From assembly GCA_019410445.1 (NCBI GenBank), contig DXSO01000045.1, forward strand, positions 1,465-11,234: a DNA stretch of 9,770 nt, read 5' to 3'. A model generated the notes under the pieces. That model was not told the DNA's origin. It saw only the letters and a list, made by a program, of their open reading frames with translations, and did no database searches. A program made the translations under genes and the position numbers. Shown one piece after another: positions 1 to 7,046 of this stretch; the first letter of the stretch is position 1, and each line of letters opens with the position of its first letter. The stretch is from Sutterella sp. GTDB taxonomy: Bacteria > Pseudomonadota > Gammaproteobacteria > Burkholderiales > Burkholderiaceae_F.

Positions 1-634
1 CGTAGAACTTGCTGAAACTGTCTTCAATACCCTGAGCTTTTTGTCGCTTATCATCAACAGCGTTCAAAGCCCCCTCGGAAACGTTGGTGGAGCCGCCAAG
101 ATATCCTAGTTTTTCAATGACAATGACTTTCTTAGCACCAGCCTGGTGAGCTGCTATAGCCGTGGCCAAGCCCGACCCACCGCCGCCAATCACCACAACA
201 TCGGCTTCATAAGTCTTGGTTCCTGCCGGATGTTGCTCGACTTGGTCGGAAAGCTTGTCAATATCACCACCAGCTTGCTGCAAACACTTCTCGACACCAC
301 TCAAGACCGCAAAACTCGAAACTGAGGCACCGGTAATGACATCCACACCCAACGACTGATACTTCAGTATCTTATCGGTCATCAAATCCAAAGCTACTCG
401 ACCAACACCAATTGTTTCCAGATTCTTTGACGTATCAATTTTTTCAATACGATTCTTGCTCACCGTAACCGTGACCGTCACCGGAGCATTGTGTCCGTTA
501 ACAGTTGCCGTATAGGTACCGGGTTTGAACGTTGTTGGTGCAGTCTTGACACCCTCTGCAGCCTGAACGGCAATGGCAGTCCCTGCCGCAAACAATGCAG
601 TCAAACACGCAGCATAAACTTTGCGCACACTCAT
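1..634 (-). CDS. Exported FMN-binding/FAD-dependent reductase, fumarate/urocanate reductase family (partial)
   Basis: N-terminal 211 residues of a larger periplasmic flavoprotein; the C-terminal part lies beyond the left edge. Residues 1-26 form a Sec signal peptide (basic MSVRK, hydrophobic core, likely cleavage after VQA). Residues about 37-121 form an FMN-binding domain (beta-rich GTYTATVNG, then D98-V-I-T-G-A-S104). In this family the last residue of the D-x-x-S/T-G-A-T/S motif carries FMN covalently, attached by ApbE; here it would be Ser104. Residues from about 145 start the FAD Rossmann fold (VVVIGGGGSG, then VIVIEK with Glu at the ribose position). This order matches urocanate reductase UrdA and related soluble reductases of 2-enoates. 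The start has a strong AGGAGG site at 640-645, 5 nt away. It has no heme motif in the visible part, so electrons must come from a separate donor. The substrate cannot be deduced because the catalytic half is missing. Confidence 0.9.
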   Translation of the reverse strand, partial: MSVRKVYAACLTALFAAGTAIAVQAAEGVKTAPTTFKPGTYTATVNGHNAPVTVTVTVSKNRIEKIDTSKNLETIGVGRVALDLMTDKILKYQSLGVDVITGASVSSFAVLSGVEKCLQQAGGDIDKLSDQVEQHPAGTKTYEADVVVIGGGGSGLATAIAAHQAGAKKVIVIEKLGYLGGSTNVSEGALNAVDDKRQKAQGIEDSFSKFY

Positions 635-748
635 GGGATCCTCCTCTTTGTTTGTCATACGTCGAACTCATCTGAGTCAGACAACAGAACCCAATCAAGC
701 TCTCAAAAATACCTTCGAGAACCACGGCTTTGTCTTTGTGAAATTCAG

Positions 749-776
749 TTTACGCTCCGACGACAGAGAGCGTAAA
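749..776. promoter_or_regulatory. Inverted repeat upstream of the flavoprotein gene
   Basis: TTTACGCTC (749-757) and GAGCGTAAA (768-776) are perfect inverted copies around a 10-base spacer. The site lies about 115 bp upstream of the minus-strand flavoprotein start at 634 and next to the A-tract of the 774-809 terminator. The size and symmetry fit an operator for a dimeric activator; the response regulator encoded at 3262 is one candidate. A structural role in RNA is also possible. I found no convincing -35/-10 pair in 635-748 on the minus strand. Confidence 0.35.
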
Positions 777-809
777 AAAAAGCCTTAGGTAAAGATACCT
801 AAGGCTTTT
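774..809 (-). terminator. Rho-independent terminator of the small membrane protein gene
   Basis: A perfect 14-bp stem (778-791 with 796-809, core GCCTTAGG) around the 4-base loop AAGA is followed, reading the minus strand, by a run of eight T (complement of the A-run 774-781). It lies 16 bases beyond the stop codon of the gene at 826-1116. The T-run on the other side has only four bases, so termination is expected mainly on the minus strand. It separates that gene from the flavoprotein gene further on. Confidence 0.85.
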
Positions 810-825
810 CAAAAGATTGGTTTGC

Positions 826-1116
826 TTACGAAGACTTTTTGTCTTCTTCAGCTTTATCGTTTCTCTTGAACGCAAGCCAAGCCAGTCCGGCAAAAATCAT
901 CAGCACAAAGACAATACCCATCAAATGGGGCGGCAGGCCAAAGTGCGGAGGCATCCAGTGCATACGACCGAAATGCATCGGCCCAAACATAGGTCCGGGA
1001 GTCAAAAGCCAAATCAGTGCGCAAACGCCAAGCACCGCCACAACAGCTTTGCGCGGCAACTGCATCAGTAAAACGATCAATGCCGCAAGAAAGATCAATC
1101 CAAAAATGTCATGCAT
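826..1116 (-). CDS. Small membrane protein with His/Met-rich loop, function unknown
   Basis: A 96-residue protein I do not recognise. Three hydrophobic segments are visible: about 3-20, 23-39 and 67-83. The positive-inside rule (PRK at 21-23; K84-R85-N-D-K at the C-terminal tail) puts residues 40-66 in the periplasm. That loop is unusual: it holds His48, His53, His58 and His64, Met43, Met47, Met52, Met55 and Met66, plus several Gly and Pro. Loops rich in Met and His often bind copper or other soft metals, but this is only a suggestion. The tail (85-96) is charged and cytoplasmic. The start has a GGGAG ribosome binding site at 1123-1127, 6 nt away, and the gene is followed by a clear terminator, which supports a real single-gene transcript. 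It is divergent from the sensor kinase gene and may share its control region. Confidence 0.75.
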   Translation of the reverse strand: MHDIFGLIFLAALIVLLMQLPRKAVVAVLGVCALIWLLTPGPMFGPMHFGRMHWMPPHFGLPPHLMGIVFVLMIFAGLAWLAFKRNDKAEEDKKSS

Positions 1117-1330
1117 GATTTTCTCCCGAATTGTTTCGTCCTGTCCATTATGACCGCACAGGGTTGTTTTAGCAGCAATCTTTACCTATCTTTTCGTTTT
1201 GCAAAAAATCCGATGCTGCCTTGAGATGCGCTCAAACCAAATCTTCCCACCCAAAAAATAAAAACGTTCTGGCTAAAGATTTTCTCTTTGGTGCAAAATT
1301 GAGTTAGGGAGAAAAAAGTTTTTCTCTTCA
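1117..1330. promoter_or_regulatory. Divergent control region for the small membrane protein and the kinase operon
   Basis: 214 bases without a gene, between divergently read genes. It contains a short inverted repeat, TTGAG-ATGCG-CTCAA (1221-1235), whose outer bases resemble a poor FNR box but with the wrong spacer and core. An AGGGAG stretch at 1306-1311 is the only visible ribosome binding site for the kinase gene. I could not assign a convincing -35/-10 pair. Confidence 0.35.
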
Positions 1331-3265
1331 TTGGACGGCTGTTTGCACTTTAGCTTTCATACTGTGACTTTCTTTTCATGTTTTGCTCGTCTGTCCGCAT
1401 TTGCGCTCTGCACCGCAGCATTGTGGTCGTATCCGTCGAGTGCGCGCTCTCAACAGATTCCTGCGCAAACCGATCTCAATGATCGTCCAGTCGTCACCAT
1501 GGCCGTGCTTGACACCATGGTCAATCCTTTTGATGCGTTCTTTCTGCAGGAAACCCTTCAATCGCTTCGCAACGCATTGCCTGAATATGACATACGTTCG
1601 GTAGCACTTTCAGAAGTAGAAGCCGCCGAGCAAATTCAAGTTCTGCAGCCAGATTTCATTTTTGCGCCGTCAGCTTTTACCGCATTCAACAACTTGGATG
1701 CCGTTCGTGTAGCCACACGAAAAACTCACCTTGCACAAAATGCCCAACAGTCTGTCGGCGCGACCATCATCGTTCGTGCCGATAGTTCGGCTCACACGTT
1801 AAGTGATCTGCGTGGAGCCAATATTTTCACAGGACTGCCCACAGCCTTGGACGGATGGCTGGCGGTACAAGCTGAAGTCCACCGCAGTCAGTCGTCTCCC
1901 GAATCTTTCTTTAAAAGCGTCTCATTTCGCAACAACGCATACCCGGATGTTATCTCCGCCTTAATGTCGGGCTCTGCTGATGCCGCAATCCTGCCGGCAT
2001 GTCTGCTCGAATCCCTCTTTGCTCGAAAACTCATTGAACCGAGTTCGATTCGGGTTATTGATGACAAATCCGATCCGTTAAATGCTCTGGCATGCATGCA
2101 TTCAACGGATCTGTATCCGGATATCAACCTGCAGGCTCTTCCGTCGGCTGCCGAAGACGTCGTTCGTGACGTCACCATCGCCATTTTGAGCCTGAAAGAT
2201 ACAGCCGGTTGCGAATGGCTGACCAATGTCTCTCACGCCAATGTCTCTGCTCTTTTAAAAGAGTTGAAGATCGGCCCATACGCTTATTTAAACGACATGA
2301 GTCTTGGAGCTCTGTACAAGCGGCATCAAACGGAAATCAAAGCTGCACTGGCTCTGATGATCTTTTTACTTTTCAATGAGATCCGTTTGCGAGTTCTGCT
2401 GAAGCGTCGAACGCAAGAATTGACCGCCGCAATGGTTGAACGCGAACGAATCAGTCAGGAAGCAGCCAGCACTCGTCTTCAATTGGCCGGATTTGAGCGT
2501 CGCTCAATCGTGCAGCAGATGTCTTCCATGATTGCCCATGAAATCAACGCCCCGGTCGGCAGCATCCGCACCTGGGCTGCTTTGGCTCGTCTAAAAACTC
2601 CTTGCACTGTCTTCAAAGATTCAGAATCCCAGAGCAAAGCGGATTTGGATTCAGCTTTGAAACACATCGACCATGAAGCCGATCGTATCGCTGAAATCGT
2701 CGCGCGAGTCCGAGGCTACGCAAGACACGAAACGCAGACATTCACCAGCTGCAATTTATCCTCAATCCTTGAAAACGCCGTACGAGCTTTCAGTGCAGAA
2801 GAAAATCCCAGCGACAGAACCGTTACTCAACTTTCCCTGAAAGTATCCGAAGCACTGGTCAAAGGACAGCCTCTTGAACTTGAAATTCTTTTTTTGAATC
2901 TCATTCGCAATGCGTCTGCTGCATTAACAAAATGCTTAAAAAGCAATACCCTTCTTGAACCTGCAGTTGTTTCGATCACCCTTGAAAAAGACGCTACATC
3001 AGACAGAGCACGCTGGTGCGTCACAGTTGAAAATCCCGGAGAAACTCTTTCGGATGAAGACTTTGATCATTTGACACAACGCAGCGCAAGCATCTCTGCC
3101 ACACCTTCGAATTATGGTGGACTGGGACTTGGCCTGACTATTTGCCGCGGCATTGCCGATCGTCACGGAGCTTCTTTTATATTTGAACGACGCCTCAAAG
3201 GCGGAGTTCGTGCCTGCGTTTGCATTGATGCCGAAGAAAATGAACCCCAAGGACTACATGCATGA
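1331..3265 (+). CDS. Sensor histidine kinase with periplasmic PhnD/TtrS-like binding domain
   Basis: A 644-residue membrane kinase. An N-terminal signal/anchor (about 12-40) is followed by a periplasmic PhnD-like substrate-binding domain (about 50-310, starting VVTMAVLDTMVNPFDAFF). A hydrophobic segment at 338-348, a basic linker and the kinase core come next. His403 in MIAHEINAPVGS is the phosphorylation site; Asn527 (NLIRNASAAL) is the N box; the G2 box is GGLGLGL (596-602). The layout matches TtrS, the tetrathionate sensor, but the ligand is unknown. The G1 box is degenerate: E567-N-P-G-E where D-x-G-x-G is usual. The predicted second membrane helix is short and interrupted by N-E-I-R. The start is uncertain: the frame has no ATG there, only TTG at 1331 (19 nt after AGGGAG) or GTG at 1364, which gives a tidier signal peptide. 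Its stop overlaps the regulator start (ATGA), so the two are translationally coupled. Confidence 0.88.
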   Translation: MDGCLHFSFHTVTFFSCFARLSAFALCTAALWSYPSSARSQQIPAQTDLNDRPVVTMAVLDTMVNPFDAFFLQETLQSLRNALPEYDIRSVALSEVEAAEQIQVLQPDFIFAPSAFTAFNNLDAVRVATRKTHLAQNAQQSVGATIIVRADSSAHTLSDLRGANIFTGLPTALDGWLAVQAEVHRSQSSPESFFKSVSFRNNAYPDVISALMSGSADAAILPACLLESLFARKLIEPSSIRVIDDKSDPLNALACMHSTDLYPDINLQALPSAAEDVVRDVTIAILSLKDTAGCEWLTNVSHANVSALLKELKIGPYAYLNDMSLGALYKRHQTEIKAALALMIFLLFNEIRLRVLLKRRTQELTAAMVERERISQEAASTRLQLAGFERRSIVQQMSSMIAHEINAPVGSIRTWAALARLKTPCTVFKDSESQSKADLDSALKHIDHEADRIAEIVARVRGYARHETQTFTSCNLSSILENAVRAFSAEENPSDRTVTQLSLKVSEALVKGQPLELEILFLNLIRNASAALTKCLKSNTLLEPAVVSITLEKDATSDRARWCVTVENPGETLSDEDFDHLTQRSASISATPSNYGGLGLGLTICRGIADRHGASFIFERRLKGGVRACVCIDAEENEPQGLHA

Positions 3266-3906
3266 CATCCGTTCCCCTTTTGCCTCTTGTCCGCATCGTC
3301 GATGACGATGACGATTTCCGAGAAAGTCAAAAACAATTTCTTAAAGCACTCGGTTGGCAAGTCAGCGACTGGAGCAGTGCCGAACAGTTTTTGGCTGAAG
3401 ATGATTTGACTCGTCCCGGATGTCTTGTTCTTGATATCCGCATGCCGAAAATGACCGGTCTCGAACTACAAAAGAAATTTGTCGAAATCGGAAGCTCCCT
3501 TCCCATTATCTTTCTGACCGGACACGGAGATGTCACTACTGCCGTTCATACGATGAAATACGGTGCTGTTGATTTTCTTGAAAAACGCAACGATCCGATG
3601 ATCTTGGCAGCAGCGGTTGAAAACGGCTGCAAAATCTCACTGGAAATCGCCAGGAAAAATCAACAGGAAAACGAATTTCGACAAACTTTCGACCAACTAA
3701 CCTCCCGTGAAAAAGATGTCGTCGTACTTGCCGCCAAGGGCTTAACGAACAAAGACATCGGCACAGCACTTGGCATCGGTGCCGAAACCGTCAAAATGCA
3801 CCGGGCCAATGCCTACGGAAAACTGAATGTACAAAGTGCTCTGGAAGCATATCGATGGTTGGAAAATCATCCTGACAAAATACTTGAAACAGAGACTGCA
3901 AAATGA
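3262..3906 (+). CDS. Response regulator, FixJ/TtrR type (receiver plus LuxR-type HTH)
   Basis: A 214-residue DNA-binding response regulator and the evident partner of the kinase it overlaps by 4 bases. The receiver domain (about 9-125) has the acidic pocket in a run of five Asp (14-18), phospho-acceptor Asp58 in LVLDIRMP, Thr86 (IIFLTGHGD) and Lys108 (FLEKR). The usual FLxKP proline is Arg here. A linker precedes the LuxR/GerE-type helix-turn-helix (about 145-200: LTSREKDVV, GLTNKDIGTALGIGAETVKMHR). This domain pair is typical of FixJ, TtrR and relatives, which activate sigma-70 promoters after phosphorylation. Likely targets are the reductase genes in this window, but no operator can be assigned from one copy. 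AAGGA at 3249-3253 sits 8 nt before the ATG, and the ATG shares bases with the kinase stop. Confidence 0.93.
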   Translation: MTSVPLLPLVRIVDDDDDFRESQKQFLKALGWQVSDWSSAEQFLAEDDLTRPGCLVLDIRMPKMTGLELQKKFVEIGSSLPIIFLTGHGDVTTAVHTMKYGAVDFLEKRNDPMILAAAVENGCKISLEIARKNQQENEFRQTFDQLTSREKDVVVLAAKGLTNKDIGTALGIGAETVKMHRANAYGKLNVQSALEAYRWLENHPDKILETETAK

Positions 3907-5354
3907 GCGTTTCCAGACGAACATGGCTGGCAGCTTCGCTTGCATTTTCGACGCTGTGCCGAACCGGCGCCGCCAAAAACATTGACAGCATCAAGACCAA
4001 CTCCCCGGAAAGCTGGCCCGTCGTGGTGATCGGCTCCGGACTGTCCGGACTTGCTGCCGCAGTCTGCGCCATTGAAAACGGAGCATCCAATGTTCTGATT
4101 TTGGAAAAGGGCCCTTTGGTCGGCGGACACAGTCAATATTCAAGCGGATCAATGGCCATCGTGCAGCCATACACAGAAAAACTCACGGGCTGGCAGGATA
4201 GTGTCGCCCAATTCGTTGCCGACGCTCTCACATTTGGCGGCGGGAGTGGAAACCTCGAGATACTATCCAAAATCGCGCGGGACTCGTTCGACGTATTCAC
4301 TTGGCTTAAATCCTGCGGAATCTTCTTTGGTCCGGTTTTTATGGCAAAGTCCGGCCTTCATCCCCGCTGCGTTTCAATGCCCGGCAATGCCGCCGGCCGA
4401 AGCTACGTGCTCGCGGTAGCTCGCAGAGCAGTCGAGCTCGGAGTCAAGATTCGTCTCAACTGTCAAGTCAATGCCTTTGAACCGACCGAACGAGGATGGC
4501 TCCTTAAAGTCAATTACACCGGCACTCAATCTCAATTCTCTGGACAAATTTTCGCAAAAAGTCTGATCATCGCTTCAGGGGGATTTACGGCGGACATCGC
4601 AAAACGAACGCAATTCGACGCTCGGCTGACCGCGGATCTCCGCACAACAGCCAATCCGTACGGCACGGTCTGGGACGGTGCCACCGGTGAAATATTGGAT
4701 GCAGCTCAACAAGCCGGAGCCGCTCTCACCGAAGGATTCGGACTTCAGCTTCTGCCTTACTGGGGTGGTCGTTTACTTGATTATGACGGGGGCGATATCT
4801 ATGTGGATGCCTCGGGAGAGCGTTTTATCGATGAGAATCTAACCTGGAACAGCATTGCCGACAAACTTCTCAATCTCGAAGACAGATTCTGCTGGGTGAT
4901 CACCGATGCTCGATCTCACAAAGGGGCGACACTTGGCTTAAAGCTCCTCAACGGTATTGTTCATAAGGCTCAGAGTGTTGAGGAAATGGCCTATCAGATG
5001 CAGGTTCCATATCTCACGCTCAAAAAGACGCTTGAGGACTACAACCGCAGCGTTGACAACGGTTACGACAGAGAGACCGGTAAAAAAACATTTGCGCAGC
5101 GAATCGAACAACCTCCTTTTTATTTCGGAAAAGAAACCGTCTACGTCCACACATCACTCGACGGCATACGCACGGATCCACAGGCACGTGTGTTATCAAC
5201 GCTCGGCACTCCAATGCTCGGGTTGTTTGCTGCCGGAGAAGTCGTGGGAGGCATTTTCGGAAACGATCGACTCAGCGGACTTAGCATCACGAATTGTTTG
5301 GTCATGGGCAGAGAAGCCGGCCGCAATGCAGCTCGTTATTCCCTAAGCTTCTGA
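3903..5354 (+). CDS. Tat-exported FAD-binding reductase, fumarate reductase flavoprotein family
   Basis: A 483-residue FAD_binding_2-family flavoprotein. The N-terminus has a twin-arginine signal (SRRTWLAAS, residues 4-12), so it should be folded with FAD and exported. FAD binding: VVVIGSGLSG (GxGxxG at 44-49), Glu68 in LILEK, the SGG motif near 225-227, and the C-terminal GLFAAGE motif (440-446). Compared by eye with Shewanella flavocytochrome c3, His416 (YVHTSLDG) and Arg456 (NDRLSG) match substrate-binding His504 and Arg545. The Arg402 proton-donor position is Trp315, and the conserved HG before the Arg motif is Phe452-Gly. The substrate is therefore probably an unsaturated or related compound other than fumarate. 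It starts inside the regulator stop codon (ATGA), so it belongs to the kinase-regulator operon. No heme or FMN domain is fused and no cytochrome gene adjoins it on this strand; it may use the cytochrome encoded at 7400-7047. Confidence 0.88.
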   Translation: MSVSRRTWLAASLAFSTLCRTGAAKNIDSIKTNSPESWPVVVIGSGLSGLAAAVCAIENGASNVLILEKGPLVGGHSQYSSGSMAIVQPYTEKLTGWQDSVAQFVADALTFGGGSGNLEILSKIARDSFDVFTWLKSCGIFFGPVFMAKSGLHPRCVSMPGNAAGRSYVLAVARRAVELGVKIRLNCQVNAFEPTERGWLLKVNYTGTQSQFSGQIFAKSLIIASGGFTADIAKRTQFDARLTADLRTTANPYGTVWDGATGEILDAAQQAGAALTEGFGLQLLPYWGGRLLDYDGGDIYVDASGERFIDENLTWNSIADKLLNLEDRFCWVITDARSHKGATLGLKLLNGIVHKAQSVEEMAYQMQVPYLTLKKTLEDYNRSVDNGYDRETGKKTFAQRIEQPPFYFGKETVYVHTSLDGIRTDPQARVLSTLGTPMLGLFAAGEVVGGIFGNDRLSGLSITNCLVMGREAGRNAARYSLSF

Positions 5355-5374
5355 AAAACTCCGGTTTTCGTTTT
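5355..5374 (+). terminator. Weak possible terminator of the kinase operon
   Basis: Right after the stop codon, AAAAC (5355-5359) can pair with GTTTT (5364-5368) around TCCG, followed by CGTTTT. The stem is short and AT-rich, so it may not end transcription alone. Confidence 0.2.
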
Positions 5375-5398
5375 ACCAATAACTGTTGAATCTATCCT

Positions 5399-5453
5399 AA
5401 AAAAATGCCCTTGCCTGTAAGACTGCGCTTCCGGCAGCCCACATGCAAGGGCA
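5399..5453 (-). terminator. Rho-independent terminator of the cytochrome-flavoprotein operon
   Basis: TGCCCTTGC (5406-5414) pairs perfectly with GCAAGGGCA (5445-5453). The 30-base loop holds a small inner stem, CTGC/GCAG (5423-5426 with 5434-5437). On the minus strand the hairpin is followed by seven T (complement of 5399-5405). It lies 43 bases past the stop codon of the 5497-7044 gene. The T-run on the plus side is absent, so it serves the minus-strand operon. Confidence 0.8.
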
Positions 5454-5496
5454 GGTCTCATTGCGGCTAAAGAGTGTTTATGCGACTAATTTCGCA

Positions 5497-7044
5497 TCAA
5501 ACATCCTTACGACCCATGATGATCTGGCCGGCCATGTAGCCGGACGTATGGGCAAAGCCGCATGCGTTACCGCCGCAGTAGAAGGCGCCGTGCACACCGG
5601 CAACGGTTTCGCCGGCAGCATACAGTCCCTTGACGGGCTTGAGATCCCAACCGAGAACTTCCAGATGATCGGTCACGCGGAAGCCGCCGCAAGACAGGTT
5701 ATTCCACGGGAACATCTTGATGCCGTAGAACGGACCGTTTTCATCGATAGGATGCGTAAAGCTCGTGCGGCCGAACTGCACGTCGCTCTTTTTGGCAACG
5801 GCTTCGTTCCAAGTCTTGATCTGTTCGCGCAGTCCCTTCTCGTCAACACCCGAAAGCTTGCAGAACTCTGCAATCGAGTTGGCTCGGAAAAGATTCTTGC
5901 CAAGCTTGAACTCTTCCTCAACGCGTTCATCATTCCATGCCGGCAGACCAATCAGAGCACCGACCTTGTAGTTTTTGCGCGTCTCATCGTAGGTGCGCTT
6001 GTCCATAAAGACCATGTGCCAGCCTTCCGGATTGTGGGCCAGATGCGGCGTGATGTGGCAGATACCTTCTTGTTCGGTGACAAATCGCTTGCCGTTCTTA
6101 TTGATCAGGATGCCGCCTGCTGCCGTGAAGTACCAGAAGCGGCAGTACGGACCATTGCGACCGTTGACAACGATACCGCAGGGATAGGACGCGATGTACT
6201 GCATGTGCGACAGCGGCACACCAACGTCACGAACGGCGATCTGCATAGCTGAACCGTCATTGGCCGAACAACCAATGGCCACACCCTTGCCGGCAACGGA
6301 CGGAACCCAGAAGTCGAGCGACTCGGGCGTACCGGTGATGCCGCCGGTTGCAAGAATCACACCTCGCTTGGCGCGGATATTGATCTTCTTGCCCGTATCC
6401 AGACTCGTGGCTTCAATACCGGTGACCTGATTCTTTTCCGCATCAAAATAGATACGCGTCAGGGGAGTACCAGCGTGAACCTTGATCTTGCGCTTTTCGG
6501 TCTCCTTGACCAGAACGTCAATGTAATCAACACCCTGATAGCTTTCCTGACGAATAGCACGCAAATTGCTGTGGCCAGCGTACTTTTCAAGGTGATGAGG
6601 AGCCAGACCATGGTCTTCCAACCAGTCAAAAGCTTCACCCGAATGCTTGGCAAACAGCTCTACAGGTTCCTTCAGAGACATGAAGTTGCCGTAAGCCATG
6701 ATGTCGTGAGCGAATTCCTGCCAAGAGTCCTTAGCACCTTCGCGCTTTTGAATTGCCGAACCATAAGCCGTAAACAGGCCGCCGCACATGCGGGTAGCTG
6801 AGTGATAAGGACTGTAGGACTTGTCTACAACGACAACCTTGCCGCCTTTGTCTGCAACTTGGCAGGCTGCCATCAGACCGGCGCCACCAGCTCCGCAGAC
6901 TACGACATCAACGGTTTCATCCCATTTTGCAGGCGCAGCTTGTGCATTGGCAGCAGCCAATGCCGGAACAGAAGTAACGGCGGCAGCCGTCGCAGCCGCT
7001 GCAGAACCCAAAAACTTACGACGAGACAGATTCTGAACAGCCAT
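5497..7044 (-). CDS. Tat-exported flavoprotein subunit of a cytochrome-linked reductase, fumarate reductase family
   Basis: A 515-residue periplasmic FAD protein, the catalytic partner of the tetraheme cytochrome encoded just upstream. The Tat signal is textbook (LSRRKFLGS, residues 6-14, Ala-rich core to about 37). FAD motifs: VVVCGAGGAG (GxGxxG at 51-56), VVVDKS, ILATGG (230-235) and GLYAAGE (473-479). The spacing and length fit flavocytochrome c-type reductases, with the heme domain on a separate chain. Alignment by eye to Shewanella Fcc3 shows the key fumarate residues missing: the Arg402 position is Ile328 (KRFVTEQEGI), the HHTMGG histidines are replaced within NNLSCGG (448-454), and HGxNRLGGNA reads HGAFYCGGNA (485-494), with Tyr489 in place of Arg545. 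The substrate is thus likely not a C4-dicarboxylate. A GGGAGA site lies inside the end of the cytochrome gene and only 2 nt separate the two genes, so expression is coupled. Confidence 0.92.
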   Translation of the reverse strand: MAVQNLSRRKFLGSAAAATAAAVTSVPALAAANAQAAPAKWDETVDVVVCGAGGAGLMAACQVADKGGKVVVVDKSYSPYHSATRMCGGLFTAYGSAIQKREGAKDSWQEFAHDIMAYGNFMSLKEPVELFAKHSGEAFDWLEDHGLAPHHLEKYAGHSNLRAIRQESYQGVDYIDVLVKETEKRKIKVHAGTPLTRIYFDAEKNQVTGIEATSLDTGKKINIRAKRGVILATGGITGTPESLDFWVPSVAGKGVAIGCSANDGSAMQIAVRDVGVPLSHMQYIASYPCGIVVNGRNGPYCRFWYFTAAGGILINKNGKRFVTEQEGICHITPHLAHNPEGWHMVFMDKRTYDETRKNYKVGALIGLPAWNDERVEEEFKLGKNLFRANSIAEFCKLSGVDEKGLREQIKTWNEAVAKKSDVQFGRTSFTHPIDENGPFYGIKMFPWNNLSCGGFRVTDHLEVLGWDLKPVKGLYAAGETVAGVHGAFYCGGNACGFAHTSGYMAGQIIMGRKDV

Positions 7045-7046
7045 GA

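Noticed and set aside
817..1153. Plus-strand open frames over the small membrane protein
   Set aside because: Their predicted proteins are low in hydrophobic order and basic-rich, with no ribosome binding site. The minus-strand frame has a ribosome binding site, membrane helices and a terminator.
1221..1235. FNR-like site TTGAG-N5-CTCAA upstream of the kinase
   Set aside because: An FNR box needs TTGAT-N4-ATCAA; both the half-site and the spacer differ, so I list it only as a short inverted repeat.
5443..6252. A 269-codon open frame on the plus strand
   Set aside because: It lies wholly opposite the strongly supported flavoprotein gene at 5497-7044 plus its terminator, has no family features, and follows from codon bias of the real gene.
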